Below, one piece after another: positions 35,556 to 44,128 of a stretch of DNA of 64,000 nucleotides. The DNA lies in assembly GCA_001303415.1 (NCBI GenBank), contig LJTN01000002.1, positions 1 to 64,000 on the forward strand, read 5' to 3'. The notes beneath the pieces were generated by a model. That model had not been told where the DNA came from and ran no database searches. It saw only the letters and a list, made by a program, of their open reading frames with translations. Position numbers and translations under genes: made by a program. The DNA comes from Myxococcales bacterium SG8_38 (GTDB taxonomy: Bacteria > Myxococcota_A > Polyangia > Polyangiales > Houyiibacteriaceae). Each line of letters begins with the position of its first letter. Positions within the stretch are counted from its first letter, which is position 1.

Positions 35556-36194
35556 ATGAGAAGTCGAGTCGGGATGGCCGGTCTGGCCCTGTTGGCGGCG
35601 TGCTCGGGAAGGACCGCGGCCGGCCCCGAGACCGAAACACCGGAAGAGATCGTGGAGACGATCGTCGCGCCGGAGGCGCTCGAGCCTCCGCGGTTGGTGT
35701 CGATCGTCCCGCGCTCGACTGCGGTGGAGATTCCCCGAGACTGCGCCAATCCGGTCGAGGAGCGATGCAATGCCCTCGACGATGACTGCGACGGCGTGAT
35801 CGACGAGGGCTGCGGCTACGGGACCGGTTTCATCCAGGTCACCGCCTCCTGGGACACCGGCTCCGACATCGATCTCTACGTCAAGGGGCCTCTCGGCGAC
35901 ACGCTGAGCTTCCAGCGGCTCTCCACGCCGTCCGGGGGGCGGGTAGATCACTCCGGGCGAGGAGACTGCACCGACATGCCGAACCCGCGAGTCGAGAACG
36001 TCCGGTGGGTGGACGAGCGTCCGATCGGCGGAATCTACGAGGTCGAGATCCACTACTGGGGCGAGTGCATCACGGGCGGAGGGCCGACCGAGGTGACGGT
36101 ATCGGTCGCGGTTGGCCGGGAGATCGCAGGCCAGTATCGCCACAGCCTGCTCCCGGGTGAGCGACTCCGGATCGTTCGTTTCGTGATCCAATGA
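35556..36194 (+). CDS. Lipoprotein with MopE-like motif and YfaP-like domain
   Basis: A 212-residue lipoprotein (lipobox LLAAC). It carries CNALDDDCDGVIDEGC, the DDDCDG/DE pattern of MopE-like metal-binding repeats, followed by a beta domain with TASWDTGSDIDLYVKGP, similar to YfaP/DUF2135 domains (DxDL pattern). Such modules sit on the cell surface or in the periplasm; the role is unknown. The start is set at ATG 35556, upstream of the signal peptide. TATAGT lies ten bases before it. It overlaps the next gene by ATGA. Confidence 0.72.
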   Translation: MRSRVGMAGLALLAACSGRTAAGPETETPEEIVETIVAPEALEPPRLVSIVPRSTAVEIPRDCANPVEERCNALDDDCDGVIDEGCGYGTGFIQVTASWDTGSDIDLYVKGPLGDTLSFQRLSTPSGGRVDHSGRGDCTDMPNPRVENVRWVDERPIGGIYEVEIHYWGECITGGGPTEVTVSVAVGREIAGQYRHSLLPGERLRIVRFVIQ

Positions 36195-37477
36195 CGGTTC
36201 CCCGGGGCTCGTCGTTCCTGTTTTGCCTGGCCGCACAGGGGTGCCTGGTCCTGGCAACATCTGTGTGGGCACGTTCGGGGTGCGCGCCTTCCGCGGTGGT
36301 TTTCGGCCTCGGGCTCTCGTTTGCGCCCTACGCCGGTCTGCTCGCCCTCGGGCCCGTCTTCGACAAGCGCACGTTGGACCGGATTGCAGTGCTGGCAGCG
36401 CTCCTTTTCGGAGGCGCGTTCGTGCTCGCGCCTCCGGTGATGTCGGACGATCTCTACCGCTACCTATGGGAAGGGCGTCTGTGGCTCGAAGGGCTCAATC
36501 CCTACCGGCTGGCCCCCGACGACCCGGCGCTGGCGCATCTGCGCGACGGCTCGTGGGAGCCGATCAACAACAAGGCGCTCGCCAGCATCTATCCGCCTCT
36601 CTCGCAGGTCTTGTTCGTGGTGTCGGCTGGGCTCGGAGGCAAGGTCTGGATCGTCAAGGCGTTGGCCCTTGCCGCGCACATCGCGTCTGTCGTCACCGTG
36701 GCGCGCATTGCGAGTGGGCCGAGAGCCGCATTGGCGCTCGCGCTCAATCCGCTCTTGTTGAGCGAAGCCGCGCTCAACGGGCACTTCGACATCCTGACCG
36801 GCCTCGCGCTGCTCCTTTCCGCTTGGGCAGTGGCCCGGCATCGGATCGTACAGGCGGGGGTCGCCACCTGCGCCGCGGTCGGTCTGAAGGTCGTCGGGCT
36901 CGTGTTGCTTCCGCTCTTTTTGCGTGCGCCCAAAGCGCTCGGGGCGATTTCATTGGTCTCCGGGCTGCTGCTTCTGCCGCTGCTGTGGTCTCGTCCGCTC
37001 TTCGACGAGGGCTCGGGCCCGGGCCAGTTTGCAACCCGCTGGCGAGGCAACGAGAGCGTCTTCGCGATCGTCGATTGGGTCGCACGTCAGGTTCTTCCCG
37101 AGGGCTCCGCTGCGATGTGCTCGCGCGTCGCCGTCGCTGCCGCGTTGATCGTGCTCTGGGGAGTCATCCTGCGGCGCCATCTGCCCCCGCTCGCTGCCAG
37201 CCGCGTCGTGCTCTGGGCGGCGCTCCTCTTGTCACCGCAGATTCATCCCTGGTATCTGGCGTGGCTCCTTCCGCTCGAGGTGCTGGCAGGAGGTGTCGCC
37301 GGCCTGGTGTGGAGCGCGGCCGTGCTCCTTTCGTATGCGCCGCTCGACCGGTGGGTCAGCGAGCGCGTCTGGGATATGCCCGCTTGGCTGCAGCTCTCGA
37401 GCTATGCAATCGTGCTGATCGCGCTGATCCTCGACCCGCGCCGGCCAAAGCTCCGGCCCAGCCCCGGCGCGCGATGA
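36191..37477 (+). CDS. Integral membrane glycosyltransferase (GT-C, GT87/mannosyltransferase-like)
   Basis: A 428-residue polytopic membrane protein with about ten hydrophobic segments. A conserved luminal/periplasmic loop near residues 80-105 reads SDDLYRYLWEGR...GLNPY, the signature of DUF2029/GT87-type polyprenol-linked glycosyltransferases; a further loop has NGHFDI and SPQIHPWYLAW. It should use a polyprenyl-phosphate sugar donor and glycosylate outside the cytoplasm. Start by ATGA overlap with the lipoprotein gene, so the two are co-translated. The sugar and acceptor are unknown. Confidence 0.78.
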   Translation: MTVPRGSSFLFCLAAQGCLVLATSVWARSGCAPSAVVFGLGLSFAPYAGLLALGPVFDKRTLDRIAVLAALLFGGAFVLAPPVMSDDLYRYLWEGRLWLEGLNPYRLAPDDPALAHLRDGSWEPINNKALASIYPPLSQVLFVVSAGLGGKVWIVKALALAAHIASVVTVARIASGPRAALALALNPLLLSEAALNGHFDILTGLALLLSAWAVARHRIVQAGVATCAAVGLKVVGLVLLPLFLRAPKALGAISLVSGLLLLPLLWSRPLFDEGSGPGQFATRWRGNESVFAIVDWVARQVLPEGSAAMCSRVAVAAALIVLWGVILRRHLPPLAASRVVLWAALLLSPQIHPWYLAWLLPLEVLAGGVAGLVWSAAVLLSYAPLDRWVSERVWDMPAWLQLSSYAIVLIALILDPRRPKLRPSPGAR

Positions 37478-37544
37478 ATTTCCGCGCCATTCTGCTATGT
37501 TACCTCGGCGTTGGGCCCGGGTCGGCCGGCTGCTCGGTTTTGGC

Positions 37545-37572
37545 TTGCAGGGAAGGCGCAAGCCCCTAGACT
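37545..37572 (+). promoter_or_regulatory. Candidate promoter of rplU-rpmA
   Basis: TTGCAG (37545-37550) and TAGACT (37567-37572) are 16 bp apart. The transcript would have a leader of about 30 bases before rplU, which could hold an autoregulatory site, but none is evident. Confidence 0.4.
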
Positions 37573-37608
37573 ACGCGGCCCCAAACCAGAGGGATTGACG
37601 GATTCACC

Positions 37609-37917
37609 ATGTACGCGGTCATTCAAACAGGCGGAAAACAATATCGAGTCGCAGAAGGCGACAGGATTCGCGTCGAAAAGCTGGACGGAGAGGTCGGCTC
37701 CAAAGTCGAGTTCACCGACGTCCTGATGGTCGGCGGCGACAAGGTCGCCGTTGGTAAGCCGCACGTGGGCGGAGCCAAGGTTACCGCCGAGATCATCGGG
37801 CAGGATCTCGCCAAGAAAATCATCGTCTTCAAGATGAAGCGCCGGAAAGGCTACCGGAACCGTCGCGGTCACCGGCAGCCCTACACCGAGCTGCGCATCG
37901 AGAGCGTGAAAGGCTGA
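37609..37917 (+). CDS. rplU: 50S ribosomal protein L21
   Basis: A 102-residue L21. The N-terminus [18 protein letters not shown] and the C-terminal block [16 protein letters not shown] are classic family features. L21 binds 23S rRNA and contacts L20. Gene order rplU-rpmA is near-universal. An Obg GTPase gene often follows but is absent here, its place taken by a HAD nucleotidase. Confidence 0.97.
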   Translation: MYAVIQTGGKQYRVAEGDRIRVEKLDGEVGSKVEFTDVLMVGGDKVAVGKPHVGGAKVTAEIIGQDLAKKIIVFKMKRRKGYRNRRGHRQPYTELRIESVKG

Positions 37918-37926
37918 GGAAGCGCC

Positions 37927-38187
37927 ATGGCACACAAGAAAGGTCAGGGCTCATCCCGCAACGGCCGCGATTCCAACGCGCAATACCGTGGGGTGAAGGT
38001 CACCGGGGGGCAGACGGTTCCCGCAGGCAGCATTTTGGTTCGTCAGGTGGGCCAATCGTTCCAGCCCGGCGCCAACGTCGGCGTCGGCAAGGACTACACG
38101 CTTTGGGCCAAAGTTGATGGCATCGTGAAGTTCGAGCGCCGCGGCCGCACCGGCAAACGGGTCAGCGTCTATCCGGCCGACAACTGA
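37927..38187 (+). CDS. rpmA: 50S ribosomal protein L27
   Basis: An 86-residue L27. [19 protein letters not shown] is the standard N-terminus that reaches towards the peptidyl-transferase centre; [17 protein letters not shown] follows. The ribosome site GAGGAAG precedes the ATG, 9 bp after rplU. No extra Firmicute-type N-terminal cleavage peptide is present. Confidence 0.97.
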   Translation: MAHKKGQGSSRNGRDSNAQYRGVKVTGGQTVPAGSILVRQVGQSFQPGANVGVGKDYTLWAKVDGIVKFERRGRTGKRVSVYPADN

Positions 38188-38195
38188 GCGACTCC

Positions 38196-39683
38196 TTGCA
38201 GGAGCGGTTCCCGGCGCCGGAGTTCGACTCCCCCTCGGGCAGCGTATTTCCGCCGCCCGTCGGACGTAGGGTCTACTGCAACCGCAACCTCCGGCTCGAC
38301 CAGGTCAAAGCCGTCGGCTTCGACATGGATTACACGCTCGCGATCTATCGCCAGGCGGAGATGGATCGGTTGAGCATCGAGGCGACGGTCGCCAAGCTCG
38401 TGGAGCAGGGGTACCCCGAAGAGCTTCTGTCCATGAAGTACCGGACCGATTTCCCGATTCGGGGGCTGCTCATCGATCGCAAGCTCGGCAACGTCCTCAA
38501 GATGGATCGTTACCGGTACGTGAAGACGGCCTATCACGGGTTCCGCAAGCTGACCCGCGACGAGCGGCGGCACGCCTACCACACCCGGCGGCTCCGGCCG
38601 GGCACCGGCAGGTATCACTGGGTCGATACCCTCTACTCGCTCTCGGAGGTTGCCGTGTATGCGGCCGTGGTGGAGCACCTCGAAACCCATGGTCGAAGCG
38701 TCGACTATGGAAGGCTTTTCAGCGACATCCGGCGCTGCGCCGACCTCTCGCACCAAGACGGCTCCATCCTCGATGTCGTGCTGGAGGACCTCCCCCGCTA
38801 CGTGGAGCGCGACCCGGAGCTCGGAGTCTTGTTTCACAAGCTGCGTAGCGCTGGGAAGCGCTTGTTCCTCATCACGAACTCCGGTCCACAATACACCGAC
38901 GCGATGATGTCCTATCTCCTCGACGATGCGCTCGAGGAGTACCCGAGCTGGAGGAACTACCTGGACTACGTCTGCGCCGCATCGAAAAAGCCTGGTTTTT
39001 TCACGGGGAAGGCCCCGTTCGTCGATCTCCTGACCGGCTCCGAAACCCGGGACCCGGAGCGCGGCCGCCTCTACACCGGAGGGAACATTGCAGATCTGCA
39101 ACGCGCGCTGGGTTTTGCCGGCGACGAGGTCCTCTACGTGGGCGACCACATCTACGGCGACGTGCTTCGCGCCAAGAAGGAATCGACCTGGCGAACGGCG
39201 ATGATCATTCAAGAGATGGATGACGAGCTTCGGGTCCTTCGGGAGCATGCGGTCGGGCTCGAGCGTGCAAGCACCCTCGAGCAGATGCGGGACGCGGTCC
39301 AAGACGAGCTGCGCGAGCACCAGGCGCGTCTCAAGCGCGTCGAGCGCAAGCTCGCCGAGCAGGGGTCGGGTCCGGAGCGCGCGTCATGGGAAGCCAAACG
39401 GGTTCGCCATCGGCGCTCGATCGATCGATTGCGGGCGCAGCTCAAGGAGGTCGACGCGGAGCGCTCGGCGCTCGATGAAGCTCTGTCCCAGGCGTTTCAT
39501 CCGTTTTGGGGCTCTCTTTTCAAGGCTGGAAACGAGGTTTCGAGCTTCGGGAACCAAGTCGAGCAGTACGGGTGCATCTACACTTCGCGTGCCACCAACC
39601 TCGCGCAGTACTCGCCCATGCACTACTTCCAAAGCCCGAGACATCGGATGCCGCACGAGATCGGCAGCACGCCCGGCGTGTGA
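38196..39683 (+). CDS. HAD-IG family 5'-nucleotidase
   Basis: A 495-residue protein of the HAD superfamily (subfamily IG, cytosolic 5'-nucleotidase type). Motif I is VGFDMDYTLA near residue 41; motif II is FLITNSGPQ; motif III/IV is VGDHIYGDVLRAKK. A coiled-coil-like stretch rich in Glu/Arg follows at about 345-420, and the C-terminal VEQYGCIYTSRATNL is typical of the family. It would dephosphorylate nucleoside monophosphates. The start is TTG 38196, eight bases after rpmA; no other start fits. At the 3' end CACGCC/GGCGTG and a T-run (39689-39695) give a weak terminator. Confidence 0.88.
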   Translation: MQERFPAPEFDSPSGSVFPPPVGRRVYCNRNLRLDQVKAVGFDMDYTLAIYRQAEMDRLSIEATVAKLVEQGYPEELLSMKYRTDFPIRGLLIDRKLGNVLKMDRYRYVKTAYHGFRKLTRDERRHAYHTRRLRPGTGRYHWVDTLYSLSEVAVYAAVVEHLETHGRSVDYGRLFSDIRRCADLSHQDGSILDVVLEDLPRYVERDPELGVLFHKLRSAGKRLFLITNSGPQYTDAMMSYLLDDALEEYPSWRNYLDYVCAASKKPGFFTGKAPFVDLLTGSETRDPERGRLYTGGNIADLQRALGFAGDEVLYVGDHIYGDVLRAKKESTWRTAMIIQEMDDELRVLREHAVGLERASTLEQMRDAVQDELREHQARLKRVERKLAEQGSGPERASWEAKRVRHRRSIDRLRAQLKEVDAERSALDEALSQAFHPFWGSLFKAGNEVSSFGNQVEQYGCIYTSRATNLAQYSPMHYFQSPRHRMPHEIGSTPGV

Positions 39684-39720
39684 TCGCGTTTTTTTCTGTT
39701 CGCAATCGCTTCCGCTTGTC

Positions 39721-39726
39721 TATACT
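39721..39726 (+). promoter_or_regulatory. -10 element of the histone-H1-like gene
   Basis: TATACT is close to the sigma-70 -10 consensus; no clear -35 is seen at the right distance. It would give a leader of about 37 bases before ATG 39770, containing GGAG at suitable spacing. Confidence 0.35.
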
Positions 39727-39769
39727 GCGCAGCAATCAACCTGCGCGACAACTGACAATGGAGCGTGAC

Positions 39770-40195
39770 ATGGCGAAAGCAGCCACCAAGACAAGCAAGA
39801 AGCGGGCGTCGAAAAAGTCGTCGTCCAAGAAGTCCTCGAAGAAAGCCGCCAAGAAGGCAGTGCCCAAGAAGGCAGCCAAGAAGCAGGCTTCCGCGCTGAA
39901 GAAGAGGGCGCAGAAGGCACGCGCCAAGATCAAAAAGAGCGTGACCAAGGCTCGCAAGGACATCGAGAAAGAGGTTGCGGATTTGAGGAAGAAGGCCGAC
40001 GAGCTCCGCGCGAAGGCGGCCCAAAGCGCGGCGGCGCAACGGAAGAAGCTCGAAAAGCAGGTCGACTCACTCGAGAAGAAGATTGAGACGATGGCTGAAG
40101 AGGCGACCAAGAAGCTGAGGCCGAAGAAGAAGGCCTCCAAGAAGACGTCGGCCAAGAAGACCACGTCGAAGAAGGCGCCCGCGAAGAAGAAGTAG
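39770..40195 (+). CDS. Histone H1-like Lys/Ala-rich protein
   Basis: A 141-residue, very basic protein. Both ends are Lys/Ala/Ser-rich (KKRASKKSSSKKSSKKAAKK and KKTSAKKTTSKKAPAKKK), and the middle (about 50-110) is a predicted coiled coil of Lys/Glu/Ala heptads. This resembles bacterial histone H1-like nucleoid proteins that bind DNA through their Lys-rich tails. ATG 39770 (MAKAATK) is preferred because GGAG lies six bases upstream; ATG 39758 is the alternative. The long frame in the ORF track starting at 39506 is not real. A hairpin follows the stop codon. Confidence 0.78.
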   Translation: MAKAATKTSKKRASKKSSSKKSSKKAAKKAVPKKAAKKQASALKKRAQKARAKIKKSVTKARKDIEKEVADLRKKADELRAKAAQSAAAQRKKLEKQVDSLEKKIETMAEEATKKLRPKKKASKKTSAKKTTSKKAPAKKK

Positions 40196-40202
40196 CCCGT
40201 CG

Positions 40203-40246
40203 AGGACCTTGGCGGGGCGTGAGCGTTCACGTTCCCCGCCGGTCCT
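40203..40246. terminator. Strong hairpin between convergent genes
   Basis: AGGACC-TT-GGCGGGG pairs with CCCCGCC-GGTCCT, with a further inner stem CGTGA/TCACG around a four-base loop, so the arms are nearly complete over 44 bases. No T-tract follows on either strand, so it may act as a bidirectional Rho-assisted or stability element. It lies between the histone-like gene (plus) and a minus-strand gene ending at 40267. Confidence 0.65.
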
Positions 40247-40266
40247 TGCGGATCGGCGGCTTGCCG

Positions 40267-40968
40267 TCAGCCGATTCGCTCCATGATCAGCTCGGGTGCG
40301 CCCGGCGGGCCGTAGGGCCCCTCGAAGCGTAGAACCGTGTTCGGGGCCTTTGGATCGAACCACAGGTGGTATTTCGGCATGATGGGCTTCGCGAGCCGCG
40401 CCATCGTGGAGCCGACGCGGACGAAGTCGTTGAGGTCGGGAAACAGCACCATCTCCAAGGCCCTCGTCGTCCGGCCCCCGAGCTCTAGGTCGGTTTCGCC
40501 CTTGGTTTCGACGTACACCCGGGAAACGAAGCGATCGTTGATCCACGAGTAGAAGGCCCGCGTCCGCTCGGCTGCGGGCCAGCCGAGCATCAGAGGCAGC
40601 AGGACCTCGGGATAGGTGTTGGGCGCGAGCCCGAGGTCCGCGCCGAAGTCGACTTCCTCTCGACGAACCTGCCTACCCTCGGAGTCCAGCATCCGCCGCA
40701 TGAGGCGCTCGCTCTGCAGCCCATGCAAGGTCTTTCGCAAGATGAAGCTCTCCTCGATTGCGCCCGAGGCGATGTCGTACCTCGTGGCGAGCTCGATGTG
40801 CGCATCGTCGAGGTCGCTGAATCTCAGCGTGCCCTTGGACCCCGGCGCCAAGAGCCGGTTTGAATCGAGGATCGTGTGGAAGGCACGCTTGGGCCGGGGG
40901 CGCAGCCGATATTCGACCGTGGTTTCGAAGCCCGGAGGCGGCAGGGGAAGGAATGCGTTGGGGGTCAT
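40267..40968 (-). CDS. Hypothetical protein
   Basis: A 233-residue protein I do not recognise. There is no signal peptide or membrane segment. The centre alternates charged and hydrophobic residues in long beta-like strands (SFILRKTLHGLQ, SRVYVETKGETDLELGG). The C-terminus is rich in Pro/Gly with hydrophobic ends. It lies 9 bp downstream of the double DUF1254 gene on the same strand and likely shares its transcript. TAGAAT lies eleven bases before the ATG, inside the end of the upstream gene. Confidence 0.65.
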   Translation of the reverse strand: MTPNAFLPLPPPGFETTVEYRLRPRPKRAFHTILDSNRLLAPGSKGTLRFSDLDDAHIELATRYDIASGAIEESFILRKTLHGLQSERLMRRMLDSEGRQVRREEVDFGADLGLAPNTYPEVLLPLMLGWPAAERTRAFYSWINDRFVSRVYVETKGETDLELGGRTTRALEMVLFPDLNDFVRVGSTMARLAKPIMPKYHLWFDPKAPNTVLRFEGPYGPPGAPELIMERIG

Positions 40969-40977
40969 CGGTTTGTG

Positions 40978-43900
40978 TCATTCTATGACAGAATCGACCG
41001 GCTCGATCTCGCCGGGCCGCCACGTTTCGTCGAACCAGGCCCCGAGCGGCCGATGGAGCCGTAGCATCACGAACCAACCCTTGCCGGGGACGGTCTGGAT
41101 CCAATTGCGTTCCTGGCCTCGAGGCGGCGCGGGCCCGAAGTAGAGCGTCCTCGATCCGTCCGCGCTGGGCACCACGTCGCGGCTCTCACTGCTCAAGCTT
41201 GGGCTCGGCGAACGCGGTGCCTGGAGCATCGAGCGGGTTTGCGGATCGTAGACTACGATCGACCAGAAGCCTTTGGCTGGGATGCGGGGAGGGAGCGTCA
41301 AGCGGTACGTCTTTCCTCCATCGAGGTACTTGCCGTTGGCGTCGGTCACAGCCAGCGCATGCGCGAAACCGGCGCCGACCTGGTCGTCCGCCATTCCCGG
41401 GCTCCTCATCGCGCTCAGGTAGAAGAACATCGCACGGACATCGAGCAGGCGTACGCCATTTCGCAGATGCTCGCCGCCGGCGGCTTGCAAGGCGTACCAG
41501 GCCGAGCCTTCGTAGAGGTACGCCGCGTCGTTGCGGTGGCGAAACGCGATAGCGCGCGCAGTGCCATTCGCAACGGCGGCCGCTTCGACCAAAATTGCCT
41601 TCATGCGCGGATCCGGCGCAAACGGCTTTCCCTTCTCGATCCCGATCGATGCCAGCAAACCGAGGATCTCGGGTCCGAATGCCGCTCGAGGCTCTTCTTG
41701 GATCATCGTGTCGACGTCCTCGTAATAGCGGAAGTCGCTCGGGAAAATTGTCTGCAGGGATTTTCCGGAGAGACTTAGGAAGCGCATCGGGTCCTCGTCT
41801 TCTTCCTGGTCTTCGACGGGTTCCTCTTCCGTCGTCTCCGTGGCGCTCTGCTCCGCGTCGAGGCCGAGATCCTCGAGGAGCGGCACATCGAAGGGGTAGA
41901 TGCGGATCCGCTCCTTTAGGGCGCCGACCGCCGCGCCTCGGTTGCTTTCAGCCGCAAAGCTGCCCCACATGAGCAGGTTGCCGTAGGTGGGTGACTTGAA
42001 GATGAAGTACTGCTCGGAGAGCTGCCCCTGATATTCGGGAGGCGCAAACAAGAATAGGCCCCCGGCTCCCTCGTCCGGACCTGCTTCTCCAAGATCGGCG
42101 ACACGGCGCCCGAAGAAGTCGACGACGATGCCGACCGTGCTGGGCGGGCTCTGCACGATCATCGCGCCCTTACGAAGATCGAGCCAGGTACCCGCATAGA
42201 TGCTTTCGGTGTCCCCTGTGAGGAACAGCGAATGAGCATCCATCGGATCGAAGATGGCGACGGTGGCGTTGTCGTCGACTCCCGCGCTCCGAAAGCCCCG
42301 CCGCATGGCGACCATCGACGCACCGGAAATCGTGTGGAGAAAGGCATCCACACCGCGGATGAAGTCGAGATGGTCGTAGAGCCGCTTCGCAGTTGGCTCG
42401 GTCGGGACGCCGTGCACGAGCTCGAGCACGCCCATCCGCGTCTTCACGCGTTCCGGCGCGCGGAGCGATGCCGGCACCTCGGTCCACAACTTCGGCCGCT
42501 TCCGGTCCGGTCTCGCCGGTGGAGCCTCGGTGACGAGCTCGATGTCCCCGGGCCGCCAAGTCCGATCGAACCAAGCCCGGCCGGTGCCGCGAAGGCGCAG
42601 CACGGCGTGCCAGCCCTTGCCGGGCACGGTTTGAATCCAATTGGAAGCCTTCTTCTTTGACCGGGGCGGCGTCGGCCCGAAGTAGATCGTAATCGACCCG
42701 TCTTGGTTGGGACGCGCATCGCCGCGCGCATCGCTCACGCTCGGAAGGCGCTGATCGGTCTGCAGCATCGATCGGGTCTCGTTGTCGTATACCGTGACCG
42801 ACCAGAGCTCCTTGCTCGGCACGTCGGGCGGCAAGGTCAGGGCGTAGCTTCGGCTCCCGTCGAGCAGCCGGCCCTTGTCGTCTCGGAACGCGATCACGGC
42901 CTGCGATCCGGATTCCGGCTCGCTCGGGCCGAGGGCCGCCGCGTCGATTGCCGCGCAGTAGTGGAACCGCACGCGGGCATCCGTCAAACCCATGCCATCG
43001 CGGATGAAGTCGCGGCTGCTTCCGACCAGAGGGGTCTGCCATTGTCGATCTTCGTAGAGGTACGCCTCGGCGTCGCGGGGCGAAAATAGAAGCGCTCGAG
43101 CGGTCGCATCGGCGACCGCCGCGGCATCGGCGAGGATCGCCTTCATGCGCGCATCCGGCGCGAACCGCTTTCCTTTCTCGATGCCGATCGACGCGAGGAG
43201 GCCCAGGATCTCGGGGTCTTGGCTCTCGGCCGGCTCCTCCTGCACCAAAGTGTCGAGCCGCTCGAAGTAGCTCGCATCGCTTGGGTGAATCGTCTGCAGG
43301 GGCAAGCCGGAGATGTCGAGAAACGGATTTGGGGGTGGTCTGCGGGCTTCGGTCAACGGATAGATCTTGAGATATTTCTTGAAGCTGCCGACCGCCGGCT
43401 CAGGGCGTCCGTCGATGAGAGGCCCGCGGAGTGCAGCCCAAACGCCGTAGGTGCGCGACCGCACGGCGAACTCGCTTCTCGGAACGTGGCCCGCGTAGCC
43501 CGGCGGAACCACCACGTACATCCCGCCGCGCCCTCGATCAGGCCCTGCTTTTCCCGTCTCGATGAGGCGACGACCCCAAGAATCATAGAGCGTGCCCTCG
43601 ACGTAGGGCGGCGTCTCGACGACGATGGGTCCACCCTTGAGGTCGATCCAGGCGGTCGCATAGACCGCCTCGCTGCTCGGCGTCAGGAACAGCGAGCGGG
43701 CATCCATCGTCGATTCGGTCAACAGCACCGTGTAGTTCGGAAGCGCGCCCGCGTCGTACAGCCCCTGTCGCATGGCGACCATCGAAGCGCCGGGAATCGT
43801 TTGCAAGAAGGCGCGAGCTGCACGAAGGAAGTCGAGGTGGTCGTAGACTGTGTCCACCGTCTGCTGGTCGGGCAGCCCGTCGAAAAACCGGAGTGTGCCG

Positions 43901-44040
43901 ATGCGTGTCCGCACCGAGTCCGGCGTCAGCACGGACGGCGGTGGCGGGGCATAGGACTCGACGGGCGTCTCGTCGGGGACTTGCGTGCCGGCGCATCCGG
44001 CCAGCAGCGAAGCCAGCAGCCACGACGCCACACGGTTCAT
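40978..44040 (-). CDS. Lipoprotein with two fused DUF1254/DUF1214 units
   Basis: A 1020-residue lipoprotein (lipobox LLAGC, Cys 16). Two homologous halves, about residues 35-505 and 515-1015, each read like a complete DUF1254 plus DUF1214 protein: GASMVAMRQG/GASMVAMRRG, ARSLFLTPSSEAVYATAWID/AHSLFLTGDTESIYAGTWLD, LQTIHPSD/LQTIFPSD, NWIQTVPGKGW in both. Normal family members are about 450-500 residues with one copy. The family is widespread and of poorly known function. The ORF track start (44079) lies inside the tRNA gene; ATG 44040 opens the signal peptide. The gene begins 3 bp after the tRNA. Confidence 0.85.
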   Translation of the reverse strand: MNRVASWLLASLLAGCAGTQVPDETPVESYAPPPPSVLTPDSVRTRIGTLRFFDGLPDQQTVDTVYDHLDFLRAARAFLQTIPGASMVAMRQGLYDAGALPNYTVLLTESTMDARSLFLTPSSEAVYATAWIDLKGGPIVVETPPYVEGTLYDSWGRRLIETGKAGPDRGRGGMYVVVPPGYAGHVPRSEFAVRSRTYGVWAALRGPLIDGRPEPAVGSFKKYLKIYPLTEARRPPPNPFLDISGLPLQTIHPSDASYFERLDTLVQEEPAESQDPEILGLLASIGIEKGKRFAPDARMKAILADAAAVADATARALLFSPRDAEAYLYEDRQWQTPLVGSSRDFIRDGMGLTDARVRFHYCAAIDAAALGPSEPESGSQAVIAFRDDKGRLLDGSRSYALTLPPDVPSKELWSVTVYDNETRSMLQTDQRLPSVSDARGDARPNQDGSITIYFGPTPPRSKKKASNWIQTVPGKGWHAVLRLRGTGRAWFDRTWRPGDIELVTEAPPARPDRKRPKLWTEVPASLRAPERVKTRMGVLELVHGVPTEPTAKRLYDHLDFIRGVDAFLHTISGASMVAMRRGFRSAGVDDNATVAIFDPMDAHSLFLTGDTESIYAGTWLDLRKGAMIVQSPPSTVGIVVDFFGRRVADLGEAGPDEGAGGLFLFAPPEYQGQLSEQYFIFKSPTYGNLLMWGSFAAESNRGAAVGALKERIRIYPFDVPLLEDLGLDAEQSATETTEEEPVEDQEEDEDPMRFLSLSGKSLQTIFPSDFRYYEDVDTMIQEEPRAAFGPEILGLLASIGIEKGKPFAPDPRMKAILVEAAAVANGTARAIAFRHRNDAAYLYEGSAWYALQAAGGEHLRNGVRLLDVRAMFFYLSAMRSPGMADDQVGAGFAHALAVTDANGKYLDGGKTYRLTLPPRIPAKGFWSIVVYDPQTRSMLQAPRSPSPSLSSESRDVVPSADGSRTLYFGPAPPRGQERNWIQTVPGKGWFVMLRLHRPLGAWFDETWRPGEIEPVDSVIE

Positions 44041-44043
44041 CGG

Positions 44044-44116
44044 TGGAGCCAAGGGGGATCGAACCCCTGACCTTCGCACTGCCAGTGCGACGCTCTCCCA
44101 GCTGAGCTATGGCCCC
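44044..44116 (-). tRNA. tRNA-Ala (GGC)
   Basis: A complete 73-nt tRNA fold: acceptor GGGGCCA/TGGCTCC, D arm GCTC/GAGC, anticodon arm TCGCA-CTGGCAG-TGCGA with anticodon GGC (Ala), variable loop AGGTC, T arm AGGGG-TTCGATC-CCCCT, discriminator A. The bases after it are CCG, so CCA is not encoded in full and needs addition. The gene ends 3 bp before the ATG of the lipoprotein gene downstream. Confidence 0.95.
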
Positions 44117-44128
44117 GAAAGGGAGCCC

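Noticed and set aside
34704-36272. 655-residue extension of cytidine deaminase
   Set aside because: The upstream frame crosses the phosphorylase and lipoprotein genes in the wrong frame; ATG 34703 overlaps the real upstream stop.
44041-44079. Track start (44079) of the double DUF1254 gene
   Set aside because: These codons lie inside the tRNA-Ala gene; the signal peptide begins at ATG 44040.
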